Below are positions 6,425 to 12,276 of a stretch of DNA of 33,231 bases, in pieces. The stretch is from positions 1 through 33,231 of IMG/VR virus record IMGVR_UViG_3300035034_001106; one strand, written 5' to 3'. A program made the translations under genes and the position numbers. The notes under the pieces were generated by a model, which was given only the letters and a program-made list of their open reading frames with translations, was not told the origin of the DNA and made no database searches. Each line of letters starts with the position of its first letter. Positions within the stretch are counted from its first letter, which is position 1. Origin of the DNA: a virus.

Positions 6425-8061
6425 TCGGCTGGACGCTATGCAGCGGCATCGGAGCGCCCGAAGTCGCAGCCCCGTGGGTCGATTGGCGTCTGGCCTCTGA
6501 GATAGAGCAATTCCCGCGTGCCGTGCTGGCCGAGCGGTTCGGGTATTGCCTACCCGAGGATCACAACCAAGGCGATCCTCTGCTCTGGGGCGACATGACC
6601 GAAGTGACTCCTGAGCTGGCGCGGTCGCGTGGTGTTCCCCTGCCGGATCTGTTGGTGGCTGGCACTCCCTGCCAAGCCTTTTCTGTCGCGGGATTACGCG
6701 GCGGGACCGCTGATGCACGCGGCAACCTCACCCTGAAATTTGTGGAGACGTGCCATGCAATTGCCGATGCTCGACCTGATGGGCGGCTCGCCGTCCTCTG
6801 GGAAAACGTGCCCGGAGTCCTCAGCGACAAAGGGAACGCCTTTGGGTGCTTCTTGGGAGGAATTGTCGGCGCAGTGGATGCCATCCTACCAGAGCCTTGC
6901 CCCCGAAAAGGAAAATCCAGCACCTTCTGGAAATGGCACAAAGGCGGAGAATACGAAGTCAGAGACGACGAAGGCGAGCCTACCGGGGAAATCATCATTG
7001 CCGAGCCACACCACCGATGCACATGGCCAAGTGAAGGTATGGTGCAGGGGCCAAGGGCACGGGCGTCATGGTGCGTTCTTGACGCCCAATGGTTCGGAGT
7101 GGCGCAGCGGCGCCGCCGCGTGTTCGTTGTCGTCGATTTTGGAAACTGCTGCGATCCCGCGCAAATACTTCTTGAGCCAGACCGCCTGCGCGGGGATCAT
7201 CCGCCGCGCCGAGAAACGGGGGAAAAAACTCCCGGGGCTGCTGGAGCGGGCGCTTCGCATTGGAGCGGAGGGCCGCACCCAGCCCTGAACCAGTCGCACA
7301 ATACGGGTGGCATTGGGGCCAGCAACCAAGAGATATTCAGCCAAGGCGGATCTGGTCTGGTCGAAGGCCACCACGGCGCTATCGCGGGCACGGTATCGTC
7401 CAAGTGGTCGAAAGGCAGCGGGGGCCCGGCTGGGGATGAGACGCAGAACATGGTCGCGTTCGACTGCAAAGGTACTGAGGTGCAGCACGACACAACCGGC
7501 GCATCGCCACCGCTGCGCAGCATGGGACACCACAGGAGCCACCAGAACGCAGGCGGGCATGCGGCGGTGGCCTTCGACCTTCGGGGCCGAGAGCATGGTG
7601 CTCAGATCGAAAGCGTCGGGCAGTCAGTCAGCCTGCGCGCCGCTGATGGGGGTTCTTCGCGCTCATACGTTGCAGTTGGCGGCGACACGACGCACAGCCT
7701 CACTGCCGAAGGGCACGATGCGTCAGAGGACGGTTCGGGCCGAGGGACGCCCGTGGTGGCGTTTGCAGAGAACCAGCAGGGTGCGGTCCGCATCGCGGGC
7801 GTTGTGCCGGCGCTGTCCAAAGGTGGTGGAAAGCTTGGACAGGGATATGCGGCGGTGCAGACTGGCCCGATCGCGCGCCGGCTCATGCCCGTCGAATGTG
7901 CCAGATTGCAGGGCTTCCCTGACGATCACGCGGCGATCACCTGCCGCAACAAGCCCGCCGCCGATGGCAACCAATACAAGGCATATGGCAACAGCATGGC
8001 CGTGCCGTGCATATCCTACATTCTGGATCGTTTGCGCCTATCGTGGGAGGTTTGCCAATGA
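6421..8061 (+). CDS. DNA (cytosine-5-)-methyltransferase
   Basis: A 546-residue enzyme that transfers a methyl group from S-adenosylmethionine to C5 of cytosine, probably protecting phage DNA from host restriction. Visible motifs: LCSGIGAPE (motif I, 6-14), GTPCQAFS with catalytic Cys84 (motif IV, 81-88), WENVPG (motif VI, 127-132), AQRRRRVFVV (motif VIII, 228-237), RRLMPVECARLQGFP (motif IX, 486-500) and YGNSMAVP (motif X, 522-529). Residues about 255-485 hold the target-recognition region, unusually rich in Gly, His and Ser, with repeated 'L(S/R)xxG...VAF' units. A second gene probably overlaps residues 112-289 in the +1 frame (6755-7288). The start overlaps the 57-residue gene, and the end overlaps the next gene by ATGA. 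Confidence 0.94.
   Translation: MIGWTLCSGIGAPEVAAPWVDWRLASEIEQFPRAVLAERFGYCLPEDHNQGDPLLWGDMTEVTPELARSRGVPLPDLLVAGTPCQAFSVAGLRGGTADARGNLTLKFVETCHAIADARPDGRLAVLWENVPGVLSDKGNAFGCFLGGIVGAVDAILPEPCPRKGKSSTFWKWHKGGEYEVRDDEGEPTGEIIIAEPHHRCTWPSEGMVQGPRARASWCVLDAQWFGVAQRRRRVFVVVDFGNCCDPAQILLEPDRLRGDHPPRRETGEKTPGAAGAGASHWSGGPHPALNQSHNTGGIGASNQEIFSQGGSGLVEGHHGAIAGTVSSKWSKGSGGPAGDETQNMVAFDCKGTEVQHDTTGASPPLRSMGHHRSHQNAGGHAAVAFDLRGREHGAQIESVGQSVSLRAADGGSSRSYVAVGGDTTHSLTAEGHDASEDGSGRGTPVVAFAENQQGAVRIAGVVPALSKGGGKLGQGYAAVQTGPIARRLMPVECARLQGFPDDHAAITCRNKPAADGNQYKAYGNSMAVPCISYILDRLRLSWEVCQ
6755..7288 (+). CDS. Probable overlapping gene within the C5 methyltransferase
   Basis: A 177-residue product read in the +1 frame entirely inside the methyltransferase gene. 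GGAGA (6744-6748) stands six bases before its ATG. The frame is open for 178 codons. Its C-terminus has the pattern 'FLTPNGSEWRSGAAACSLSSI', then 'IPRKYFLSQTACAGIIRR' and 'AEKRGKKLPGLLERAL', which I recognise from a family of phage hypothetical proteins ending in '(R/K)YFLSxxACAGILRRAExRGKxLPxxLxxAL'. The N-terminal part is Ser/Thr/Pro-rich and probably disordered. Function unknown. The signal against it being a shadow is the combination of ribosome-binding site, length and recognisable family. Its conserved C-terminal segment is antiphase to methyltransferase residues about 228-278, from the QRRRRVF motif VIII into the start of the target-recognition region. Confidence 0.65.
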   Translation: MQLPMLDLMGGSPSSGKTCPESSATKGTPLGASWEELSAQWMPSYQSLAPEKENPAPSGNGTKAENTKSETTKASLPGKSSLPSHTTDAHGQVKVWCRGQGHGRHGAFLTPNGSEWRSGAAACSLSSILETAAIPRKYFLSQTACAGIIRRAEKRGKKLPGLLERALRIGAEGRTQP

Positions 8062-8261
8062 AGCGGGGCGGGCGAGAAAGCGACGAACGCCTGCTGGCGC
8101 AGGTCCGTGACCGCAAGCGCGGCATGACCTTGGCGGAGTTGTCGAAAAAATGGGGTGTCTCGATCAACACAATATGTGTGAACACCAACGAAATAATGAT
8201 CCACGATGAGGACTACGGCTGCGAGGATGTGCGCGGGCATTATTGGGGACGGAACCGATGA
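8058..8261 (+). CDS. Small helix-turn-helix protein
   Basis: A 67-residue protein. The ATG overlaps the methyltransferase stop (ATGA), with GGAGG seven bases upstream. The centre 'KRGMTLAELSKKWGVSINTI' reads as a helix-turn-helix (residues about 20-39), followed by an acidic stretch and an aromatic 'GHYWGRN' end. Probably a small DNA-binding protein; target unknown. Confidence 0.75.
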   Translation: MKRGGRESDERLLAQVRDRKRGMTLAELSKKWGVSINTICVNTNEIMIHDEDYGCEDVRGHYWGRNR

Positions 8262-8950
8262 GCGCCGCATCAGCAAAGAGCCTGTTTCGCGCCACTAAGG
8301 CAAAGCGCGTTATAGACCCGTCACAAGCAATCATTGCCGACCTGCACGATCAACGCGCGCCGCAGGAAATTCGTGATCCGCTGGACTATGATCCAACGCC
8401 GCCCGACGCCACAGCTGCATTCCTGGCAGCCGAAGGCCCGCGAATCCGCGAGATAGGCGGTCCGGTCTGGGAGCCTGCTGTTGGAGGTGGCCACATGGCC
8501 AGAGAATTGCAGCGCCAAGGCTTTGATGTGATCGGCAGCGATATTGTCGATCGCGGATGGCCCGGCACACAGGTCAAGCCGTTCTACGACTGGAGCGATC
8601 CGCCCGCATCCGTCCTAATCACCAACCCGCCCTACAATGAGGTCAGCGCGCGCGACGGACATGGGCGCTGGCTCAAGCATATCGACGCGCTGGGCGTGCG
8701 CTATGCCGCCATGTTGCTGAATTGGGACTGGATCGCCGCCCGCATCAACGGGATGGACGAGATTCACGCACGGTTTCCCGTCAGCCGCGCCTACGTTTGC
8801 TGCTGGAAGATCGACTTCCGAGGCGGCGGCTCACCGCCACAGCGCAATGGCTGGCTGGTCTGGGACCGGGATTGGCAGGGGGAAACTGTGATGCGGAGGC
8901 TTTTTCGCGAGACGGGACGAGACGACGATCAAGGGAAACTGATCTTGTGA
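8258..8950 (+). CDS. DNA N6-adenine methyltransferase-like protein
   Basis: A 230-residue protein. I place the start at 8258, overlapping the previous stop (ATGA); an ATG five codons earlier also exists. It opens its catalytic part with 'DYDPTPPDAT' (43-52). The SAM-binding motif I is 'WEPAVGGGHM' (71-80), followed by 'VIGSDI' (91-96), whose acidic residue fits motif II. Motif IV is 'ITNPPYN' (121-127), the (N/D)PP(Y/F) signature of N6-adenine or N4-cytosine methylases. The order I then IV is that of the alpha/gamma classes and not of the beta class CcrM. Probably modifies phage DNA together with the C5 enzyme upstream; the recognition sequence cannot be read from the protein. Confidence 0.85.
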   Translation: MSAASAKSLFRATKAKRVIDPSQAIIADLHDQRAPQEIRDPLDYDPTPPDATAAFLAAEGPRIREIGGPVWEPAVGGGHMARELQRQGFDVIGSDIVDRGWPGTQVKPFYDWSDPPASVLITNPPYNEVSARDGHGRWLKHIDALGVRYAAMLLNWDWIAARINGMDEIHARFPVSRAYVCCWKIDFRGGGSPPQRNGWLVWDRDWQGETVMRRLFRETGRDDDQGKLIL

Positions 8951-8963
8951 GATAGACCACTTC

Positions 8964-8977
8964 GATGATGCTACATG
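8964..8977. promoter_or_regulatory. Operator-like site before the replication genes
   Basis: GATGATGCTACATG matches CATGTTGCTACATG at 12 of 14 positions and runs directly into a second partial copy (CATGTTGCAA, 8974-8983). It lies in the gap between the adenine methyltransferase and the replication genes. A TTGCAA (8978-8983) is followed 17 bases later by TTTAGA (9001-9006), only a poor -10 box. Confidence 0.55.
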
Positions 8978-9023
8978 TTGCAAGGTCGACGGAAGCGGTG
9001 TTTAGATTGGTCTGGAGATTTTC

Positions 9024-9058
9024 GGGGCCGAGGGGTGAGCAACCACCGACTCGGCCCC
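9024..9058 (+). other. GC-rich hairpin without T-run
   Basis: GGGGCCGAG (9024-9032) pairs with CTCGGCCCC (9050-9058), a 9-bp stem that can extend through GGTG/CACC inside the loop. No T-run follows. It lies in the leader of the replication genes, 32 bases before a 22-codon reading frame. Confidence 0.5.
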
Positions 9059-9090
9059 TAACCACAACCCGATCGAGAAAGGATCAGGAT

Positions 9091-9159
9091 ATGGCTGAGA
9101 CCGGATACTACCCCAATGCAAATGGGACCGTCAATCCTGAACGGGATCATTCGGGATGA
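9091..9159 (+). CDS. Possible 22-residue leader peptide of the replication operon
   Basis: A 22-codon frame with AAAGGATCAGGA before its ATG; its stop overlaps the start of the DUF1376 gene (ATGA). The peptide is hydrophilic ('MAETGYYPNANGTVNPERDH') and of unknown function. It may serve mainly to couple translation into the next gene. Confidence 0.5.
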   Translation: MAETGYYPNANGTVNPERDHSG

Positions 9160-10007
9160 GCTACAACGCCCTTCCATATTACCCGCGGTATCCAAGAGAT
9201 TTTTTTGACGGCACTGCGGGCATGACCCTGGAGGCCAAGGGCGCGTATTCCATGCTGTTGGACCTCATCTATATGATGGGCAAACGCGGCCTCCCAGACG
9301 ACCCTCATTACATAGCCGGGCATCTCGGATGCTCTGTCCGAAAGTGGAATACCATACGCAGATCACTGCTCGACGCAGGTAAGATTTACAGTGATCTGGG
9401 GATTATCTCGAATAAACGCGCAGATAAAGAGAAGATAATCCAGAGTAAATATCGAGATAATCGCGCGCAAAACGGACGCGGACACAACAAAAACAAAGAC
9501 TTACAAAAGCATGTGCCACCATCTTTTCCAGATACAGATACAGATACAGAAGTAAGAGGTGGTGGTGGTAGTGCGCGCGAGGCGGAAAATCTGACCTTCA
9601 GGGAAACGCTGAACAAACTGTGTGGTGCAGATCCAGTCTCAGGATTTACCGGCAGAGGATCCGGCCGTCTCGGCACCGAAGCGCAAATGGTCACCGTCAA
9701 AAAATGGATGTTCGACCTCCATCTGACCAAAGATCAGATTCTGGACGAAATCAAATTTGTCATGTCAAAAAAAACTGACGGACCACCCGGATCATTCTCA
9801 TTTTTCAACAAGCCCATGGAGCGCCTGGCCGGAAATCTAGCCGCTGCCAGCAATCAGCAGCTCACCCCAACGTCCACCACCGGAGGAACTAGAAATGAAC
9901 GAGCAAAGCAGCAGCACCAACAGTTTGATGATACCCTGCGAGAAACCACGCGTCGTCTCCGTGCGGGAGAAATTGACCTCGGAACTGACGACGAGTCTCC
10001 GTGGTGA
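9156..10007 (+). CDS. DUF1376 phage replication protein
   Basis: A 283-residue protein. Residues 1-80 are a DUF1376 domain: 'YYPRYPRDFFDGTAGMTLEA', then 'GAYSMLLDLIYMMGKRGLPD', 'AGHLGCSVRKWNTIRRSLL'. This domain is a winged-helix-like module found in phage replication initiators. The middle (105-150) is low in complexity, with an Asp/Thr repeat encoded by three GATACA copies and a Gly run. Residues about 150-225 form a second helical domain. The gene occupies the lambda-O position: first replication gene, followed by a putative helicase loader that starts 113 bases before its end. The locally AT-rich segment near 9401-9462 carries GATAATC repeats and may be the origin. Confidence 0.85.
   Translation: MSYNALPYYPRYPRDFFDGTAGMTLEAKGAYSMLLDLIYMMGKRGLPDDPHYIAGHLGCSVRKWNTIRRSLLDAGKIYSDLGIISNKRADKEKIIQSKYRDNRAQNGRGHNKNKDLQKHVPPSFPDTDTDTEVRGGGGSAREAENLTFRETLNKLCGADPVSGFTGRGSGRLGTEAQMVTVKKWMFDLHLTKDQILDEIKFVMSKKTDGPPGSFSFFNKPMERLAGNLAAASNQQLTPTSTTGGTRNERAKQQHQQFDDTLRETTRRLRAGEIDLGTDDESPW
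9401..9462. other. Candidate replication origin inside the DUF1376 gene
   Basis: Within a locally AT-rich stretch there are GATTATCTCG (9401-9410), GATAATC (9434-9440) and CGAGATAATC (9453-9462). The first and last are exact reverse complements, 10 bases each. Lambda carries its origin iterons inside gene O in the same relative position. Evidence is pattern and position only. Confidence 0.4.
9531..9548 (+). repeat. GATACA triplicate microrepeat
   Basis: Three tandem GATACA copies encode a DTDTDT run in the linker of the DUF1376 protein. Slippage-prone; likely only a linker-length feature. Confidence 0.7.
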
Positions 10008-10590
10008 TCCCGACAAAGCCGCCGTCGATGCGATGATCCTTGAACGTGCCAACACGGTGATCAATCTCGGGTTCATCCCAGACTGGACGCCAGCCGAGCG
10101 TGCAGGCGTGCTGGATGAATTTCGTAAGGCCCTGCGCGATCTGCCGGGCTGGGCCATCAAGCGAGCCTTCAGCCAGTGGGTGCGAACGCATCCACGTCGG
10201 CCCAGCCCCGCCGAAATTGTGCTGCTGGCAGAGCGGGCGATGGAGCCGATCACCAACGAACTGGCCGCCCGCCGTAAGGCCGCTGATCGCCAAGCCGAGG
10301 AAAAGGCGGAAATGAACCGCAGGCCAATGACCCCAGATCAGGCCAACGCGATCTGCGAAATCGGAGGCTTCACGCCAAAGCATTTCGAGGCCGTGCGCAA
10401 CGGGCCGTGTGTCAGAACACGCGAGGAACTGGCCGCACGCGCCATAACCGCAAAGGTCGCGCACTGGACCGAGACCGAGCCACCAGACAGCCCCAAGATG
10501 CAGGCACTGCGCAAAAGCCGCGCCAAGAACCAGCTGGTGCAGGATGCGCGGGCAAGTCGCGGCATGAGCCCACTCAGCCACGACAAATAG
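9895..10590 (+). CDS. Putative helicase-loader-like replication protein
   Basis: A 231-residue, largely helical protein. The ATG is preceded by GGAGGA, so despite the 113-base overlap with the DUF1376 gene I accept this start. Residues 35-110 include 'VINLGFIPDWTPAERAGVLDEF' (split by charges), 'LPGWAIKRAFSQWVRTHPRRPSPAEI', a pattern common in phage proteins that follow a DUF1376 or O-like initiator. Residues 115-140 are a charged coiled coil. By position it is the lambda-P analogue, which would load the host replicative helicase. No Walker motif is visible, so it is not a DnaC-type ATPase. The role is inferred. Confidence 0.72.
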   Translation: MNEQSSSTNSLMIPCEKPRVVSVREKLTSELTTSLRGDPDKAAVDAMILERANTVINLGFIPDWTPAERAGVLDEFRKALRDLPGWAIKRAFSQWVRTHPRRPSPAEIVLLAERAMEPITNELAARRKAADRQAEEKAEMNRRPMTPDQANAICEIGGFTPKHFEAVRNGPCVRTREELAARAITAKVAHWTETEPPDSPKMQALRKSRAKNQLVQDARASRGMSPLSHDK

Positions 10591-10609
10591 CAGAAACAGC
10601 AGGCCACAA

Positions 10610-10622
10610 GTTAAGATTAAGG
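10610..10622 (+). repeat. 13-base element GTTAAGATTMAGG, copy 1
   Basis: GTTAAGATTAAGG lies 20 bases before the ATG of the tandem-HTH gene. A copy with one difference lies 11 bases before another early gene (11930-11942). It may be a shared leader or regulatory element, or chance. Confidence 0.35.
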
Positions 10623-10641
10623 CCAAAACGGAGATGGACTC

Positions 10642-11067
10642 ATGAAATATAGGCCACTCAAGCACATCACCCGCGAGGCACTTGAGCCGCTGTGGTCACG
10701 CCTCGACATACCGACCGCGCGCATTGCCGACCGGCTGGGCGTGACCCGACAGGCCGTCAGCCTCAAGGCCCGAACATTTGGGCTTCCCAGCCGGGCGCGA
10801 AACCAGATATGCAATCAAAAGGTCGACAATGATACGTTCACGCGCATGTGGACGGCAGGTGTTGCTGTATCCGATATTCGGTCGCACTTTGGATACAGCC
10901 ACGTCAGCGCAGTCGCCCATAGGCGCGTGCTGCTTGGGCTACCTGCGCGCACGCGGGACAAAAACATTTGCGGCAGAAAGGGCAACTGGCGAGAGACAAT
11001 CTCAATCGTGGAGTATTTCGAGGCCGAATATGGACGGAAGGTTCGAGAGGCATCACCGCGCAGGTAG
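10642..11067 (+). CDS. DNA-binding protein with two GcrA-like helix-turn-helix segments
   Basis: A 141-residue basic protein with GGAGA before its ATG. It has two similar halves: 'LWSRLDIPTARIADRLGVTRQAVSLKARTFGLPSR', broken at residues about 17-51, and 'MWTAGVAVSDIRSHFGYSHVSAVAHRRVLLGLPAR', about 69-103. Each begins with a Trp-containing helix and ends with 'GLP(S/A)R', like the N-terminal HTH of GcrA, the sigma70-binding cell-cycle regulator of alphaproteobacteria. It is probably an early regulator or a late-gene activator. It lies at the end of the replication block, just before the promoter at 11082. The GcrA resemblance is by eye and moderate. Confidence 0.75.
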   Translation: MKYRPLKHITREALEPLWSRLDIPTARIADRLGVTRQAVSLKARTFGLPSRARNQICNQKVDNDTFTRMWTAGVAVSDIRSHFGYSHVSAVAHRRVLLGLPARTRDKNICGRKGNWRETISIVEYFEAEYGRKVREASPRR

Positions 11068-11081
11068 GGTCTGGATAGTGC

Positions 11082-11110
11082 TTGCATGTTGCTACATGTG
11101 TCATTATAGT
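11082..11110 (+). promoter_or_regulatory. Sigma70-type promoter of the small-gene cassette
   Basis: TTGCAT (11082-11087), a 17-base spacer and TATAGT (11105-11110) make a good sigma70 promoter, 44 bases before the first gene of the cassette. The spacer is filled by the operator at 11085-11098, so the promoter is very likely repressible. Confidence 0.75.
11085..11098. promoter_or_regulatory. Operator site within the cassette promoter
   Basis: CATGTTGCTACATG, identical to the 12226-12239 site and one base from the perfect palindrome at 4383-4396. It overlaps the -35 box and fills most of the spacer of the promoter at 11082-11110. Confidence 0.7.
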
Positions 11111-11154
11111 AGAGGCAGGACCAACGGGCAGACGCCCACAACCGGAGAGACACA

Positions 11155-11364
11155 ATGAGCGCACTTGATATGATCGCGGCAGCTAAGGCACGCAGAATAA
11201 ATGCGGGCCTTGTTTCCACCAACGGCATTGCCTGCCCGACGCAAGCATTTGTGGACTACCACAACGCCATTGCAGCATCACCCCGCAATGAGGATGGGCG
11301 CGTGCTCAAAACGCCCGCCGAGGTCGTCGAAGAACATTTCGGACACATGATCGAGGGCGCATGA
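11155..11364 (+). CDS. Small hypothetical protein, first of the repressible cassette
   Basis: A 69-residue protein with GGAGA before the ATG. It starts with a helix ('MSALDMIAAAKARRINAGL') and has a second helical part ending 'VVEEHFGHMIEGA'. No motif or membrane segment. Its stop overlaps the next start (ATGA). Unknown function; its own repressible promoter marks it as an early product. Confidence 0.75.
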   Translation: MSALDMIAAAKARRINAGLVSTNGIACPTQAFVDYHNAIAASPRNEDGRVLKTPAEVVEEHFGHMIEGA

Positions 11365-11507
11365 TGGACGATCTGCGCTTCAACCTCGTCCGGTGGCTGG
11401 CCTACGCCGCCACCGGCCCACACAGCACCGAAGCGGCGTTCTGCGCCGCCTACGCCGAAGCAGACGCGCAACTGACGCGCATCGGATGGATGGGAGACAC
11501 AGCATGA
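11361..11507 (+). CDS. Small hypothetical protein (48 residues)
   Basis: Its ATG overlaps the stop of the upstream gene and its stop overlaps the start of the downstream gene, both as ATGA, which supports a real coupled gene. It is helical with a short aromatic/hydrophobic start ('DDLRFNLVRWLAYAATG') and 'CAAYAEADAQLTRIGWMG'. No family recognised. Confidence 0.65.
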   Translation: MMDDLRFNLVRWLAYAATGPHSTEAAFCAAYAEADAQLTRIGWMGDTA

Positions 11508-11908
11508 ACCTACACGAGATGAACCTATACGAAGTTCGGAGCCATGGATCATATCTTGGCACTGTAATTGCCGAAAACGCAGGCTTGGCCCGCGAGCGCG
11601 CAAACAAACTCCATGGCGCAAGCGAGAAAAACACCACCATAACGCTCACCCGCCGCATGCCGAACCACGACCGCTATCTGCGCATCGTCCAGTGGGCCAA
11701 GCGCCGCTACAGCGACAGCAACGGCACATGGGTTCGCTGCGTTGGCAACGGCATTGCCGGTCAGCCCTCACCGGATGGCAGGGCGTTCATGGTTCCAAGC
11801 CTCTACAGCGTGATCGAGGATCTGGCCGCTGCACGATACCTCGGCGTCAGACGCACATGGCAGTCGTTCAGCATCGCCACAGCCTACCGGCAAGAGACCG
11901 CGGCATAA
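11504..11908 (+). CDS. Hypothetical early protein
   Basis: A 134-residue basic protein. The ATG at 11504 overlaps the previous stop, with GGGAG eight bases upstream; a longer open frame to the left has no such start. The first ten residues repeat themselves (MNLHEMNLYE, an internal DNA duplication), and a second start at the repeat would also be possible. It has an N-terminal beta-alpha segment ('VRSHGSYLGTVIAENAGLAR') and a C-terminal part with 'RTWQSFSIATAYRQ'. No catalytic motif. Unknown; candidate host-takeover protein by its location. Confidence 0.7.
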   Translation: MNLHEMNLYEVRSHGSYLGTVIAENAGLARERANKLHGASEKNTTITLTRRMPNHDRYLRIVQWAKRRYSDSNGTWVRCVGNGIAGQPSPDGRAFMVPSLYSVIEDLAAARYLGVRRTWQSFSIATAYRQETAA

Positions 11909-11929
11909 GCGGCGATGATGTCGCCAAAT

Positions 11930-11942
11930 GTTAAGATTCAGG
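11930..11942 (+). repeat. 13-base element GTTAAGATTMAGG, copy 2
   Basis: GTTAAGATTCAGG, one mismatch from the copy at 10610-10622. Here its AGG continues into the AGGAG ribosome-binding site of the next gene. Confidence 0.35.
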
Positions 11943-11952
11943 AGATTGTGAC

Positions 11953-12186
11953 GTGATTTCAGACGCAAAGACCATCCACTCGATGACGAGGAAGCCCGCA
12001 GCTTACACGATGATTGTCCTGCGCAAGCCAGACGGGCTCGAATACTACGGCCTGACATACTGCAAGCATCGGCAGGCGTTCATCGAACCGATCACCAATC
12101 GCGATGCGATAGAGGTTATCGGTCCATGCGAAGGATGGCGATACGACGAGCGCGGGATAGAATGGAACACGCTCGTCGCACGCTGA
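11953..12186 (+). CDS. Small hypothetical protein, last of the cassette
   Basis: A 77-residue protein starting at GTG 11953 with AGGAG upstream; an ATG ten codons later lacks a comparable signal. The composition is beta-rich ('AAYTMIVLRKPDGLEYYGL', 'IEVIGPCEGWRYDERGIEW'), suggesting a small compact soluble fold. Function unknown. An operator and an intrinsic terminator follow. Confidence 0.7.
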   Translation: MISDAKTIHSMTRKPAAYTMIVLRKPDGLEYYGLTYCKHRQAFIEPITNRDAIEVIGPCEGWRYDERGIEWNTLVAR

Positions 12187-12225
12187 ACCACAAGATGTAG
12201 TCCCAAAAACGCGACGATTGCGCAA

Positions 12226-12239
12226 CATGTTGCTACATG
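12226..12239. promoter_or_regulatory. Operator site before the late operon
   Basis: CATGTTGCTACATG, identical to the site in the 11082 promoter. A TTGCGC 17 bases before TAACGT brackets it, but the -10 match is poor (3 of 6), and transcription from it would start inside the terminator hairpin. A bound repressor here may act as a block on transcription from the early region. Confidence 0.65.
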
Positions 12240-12245
12240 GTAACG

Positions 12246-12275
12246 TCCGCCCGGAACACCACCGGGCGGATTTTT
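12246..12275 (+). terminator. Strong intrinsic terminator between early and late regions
   Basis: TCCGCCCGG (12246-12254) pairs perfectly with CCGGGCGGA (12262-12270), with a 7-base loop and TTTTT directly after. It should end transcripts of the small-gene cassette. The terminase small-subunit GTG lies two bases past the T-run, so late expression needs readthrough, antitermination or another promoter. Confidence 0.85.
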
Positions 12276-12276
12276 C

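Noticed and set aside
7307-8110. A 267-codon frame continuing in the same frame as the overlapping gene inside the methyltransferase
   Set aside because: Arg/Ser-rich with no recognisable pattern and no ribosome-binding site. Unlike 6755-7288, nothing distinguishes it from a shadow.
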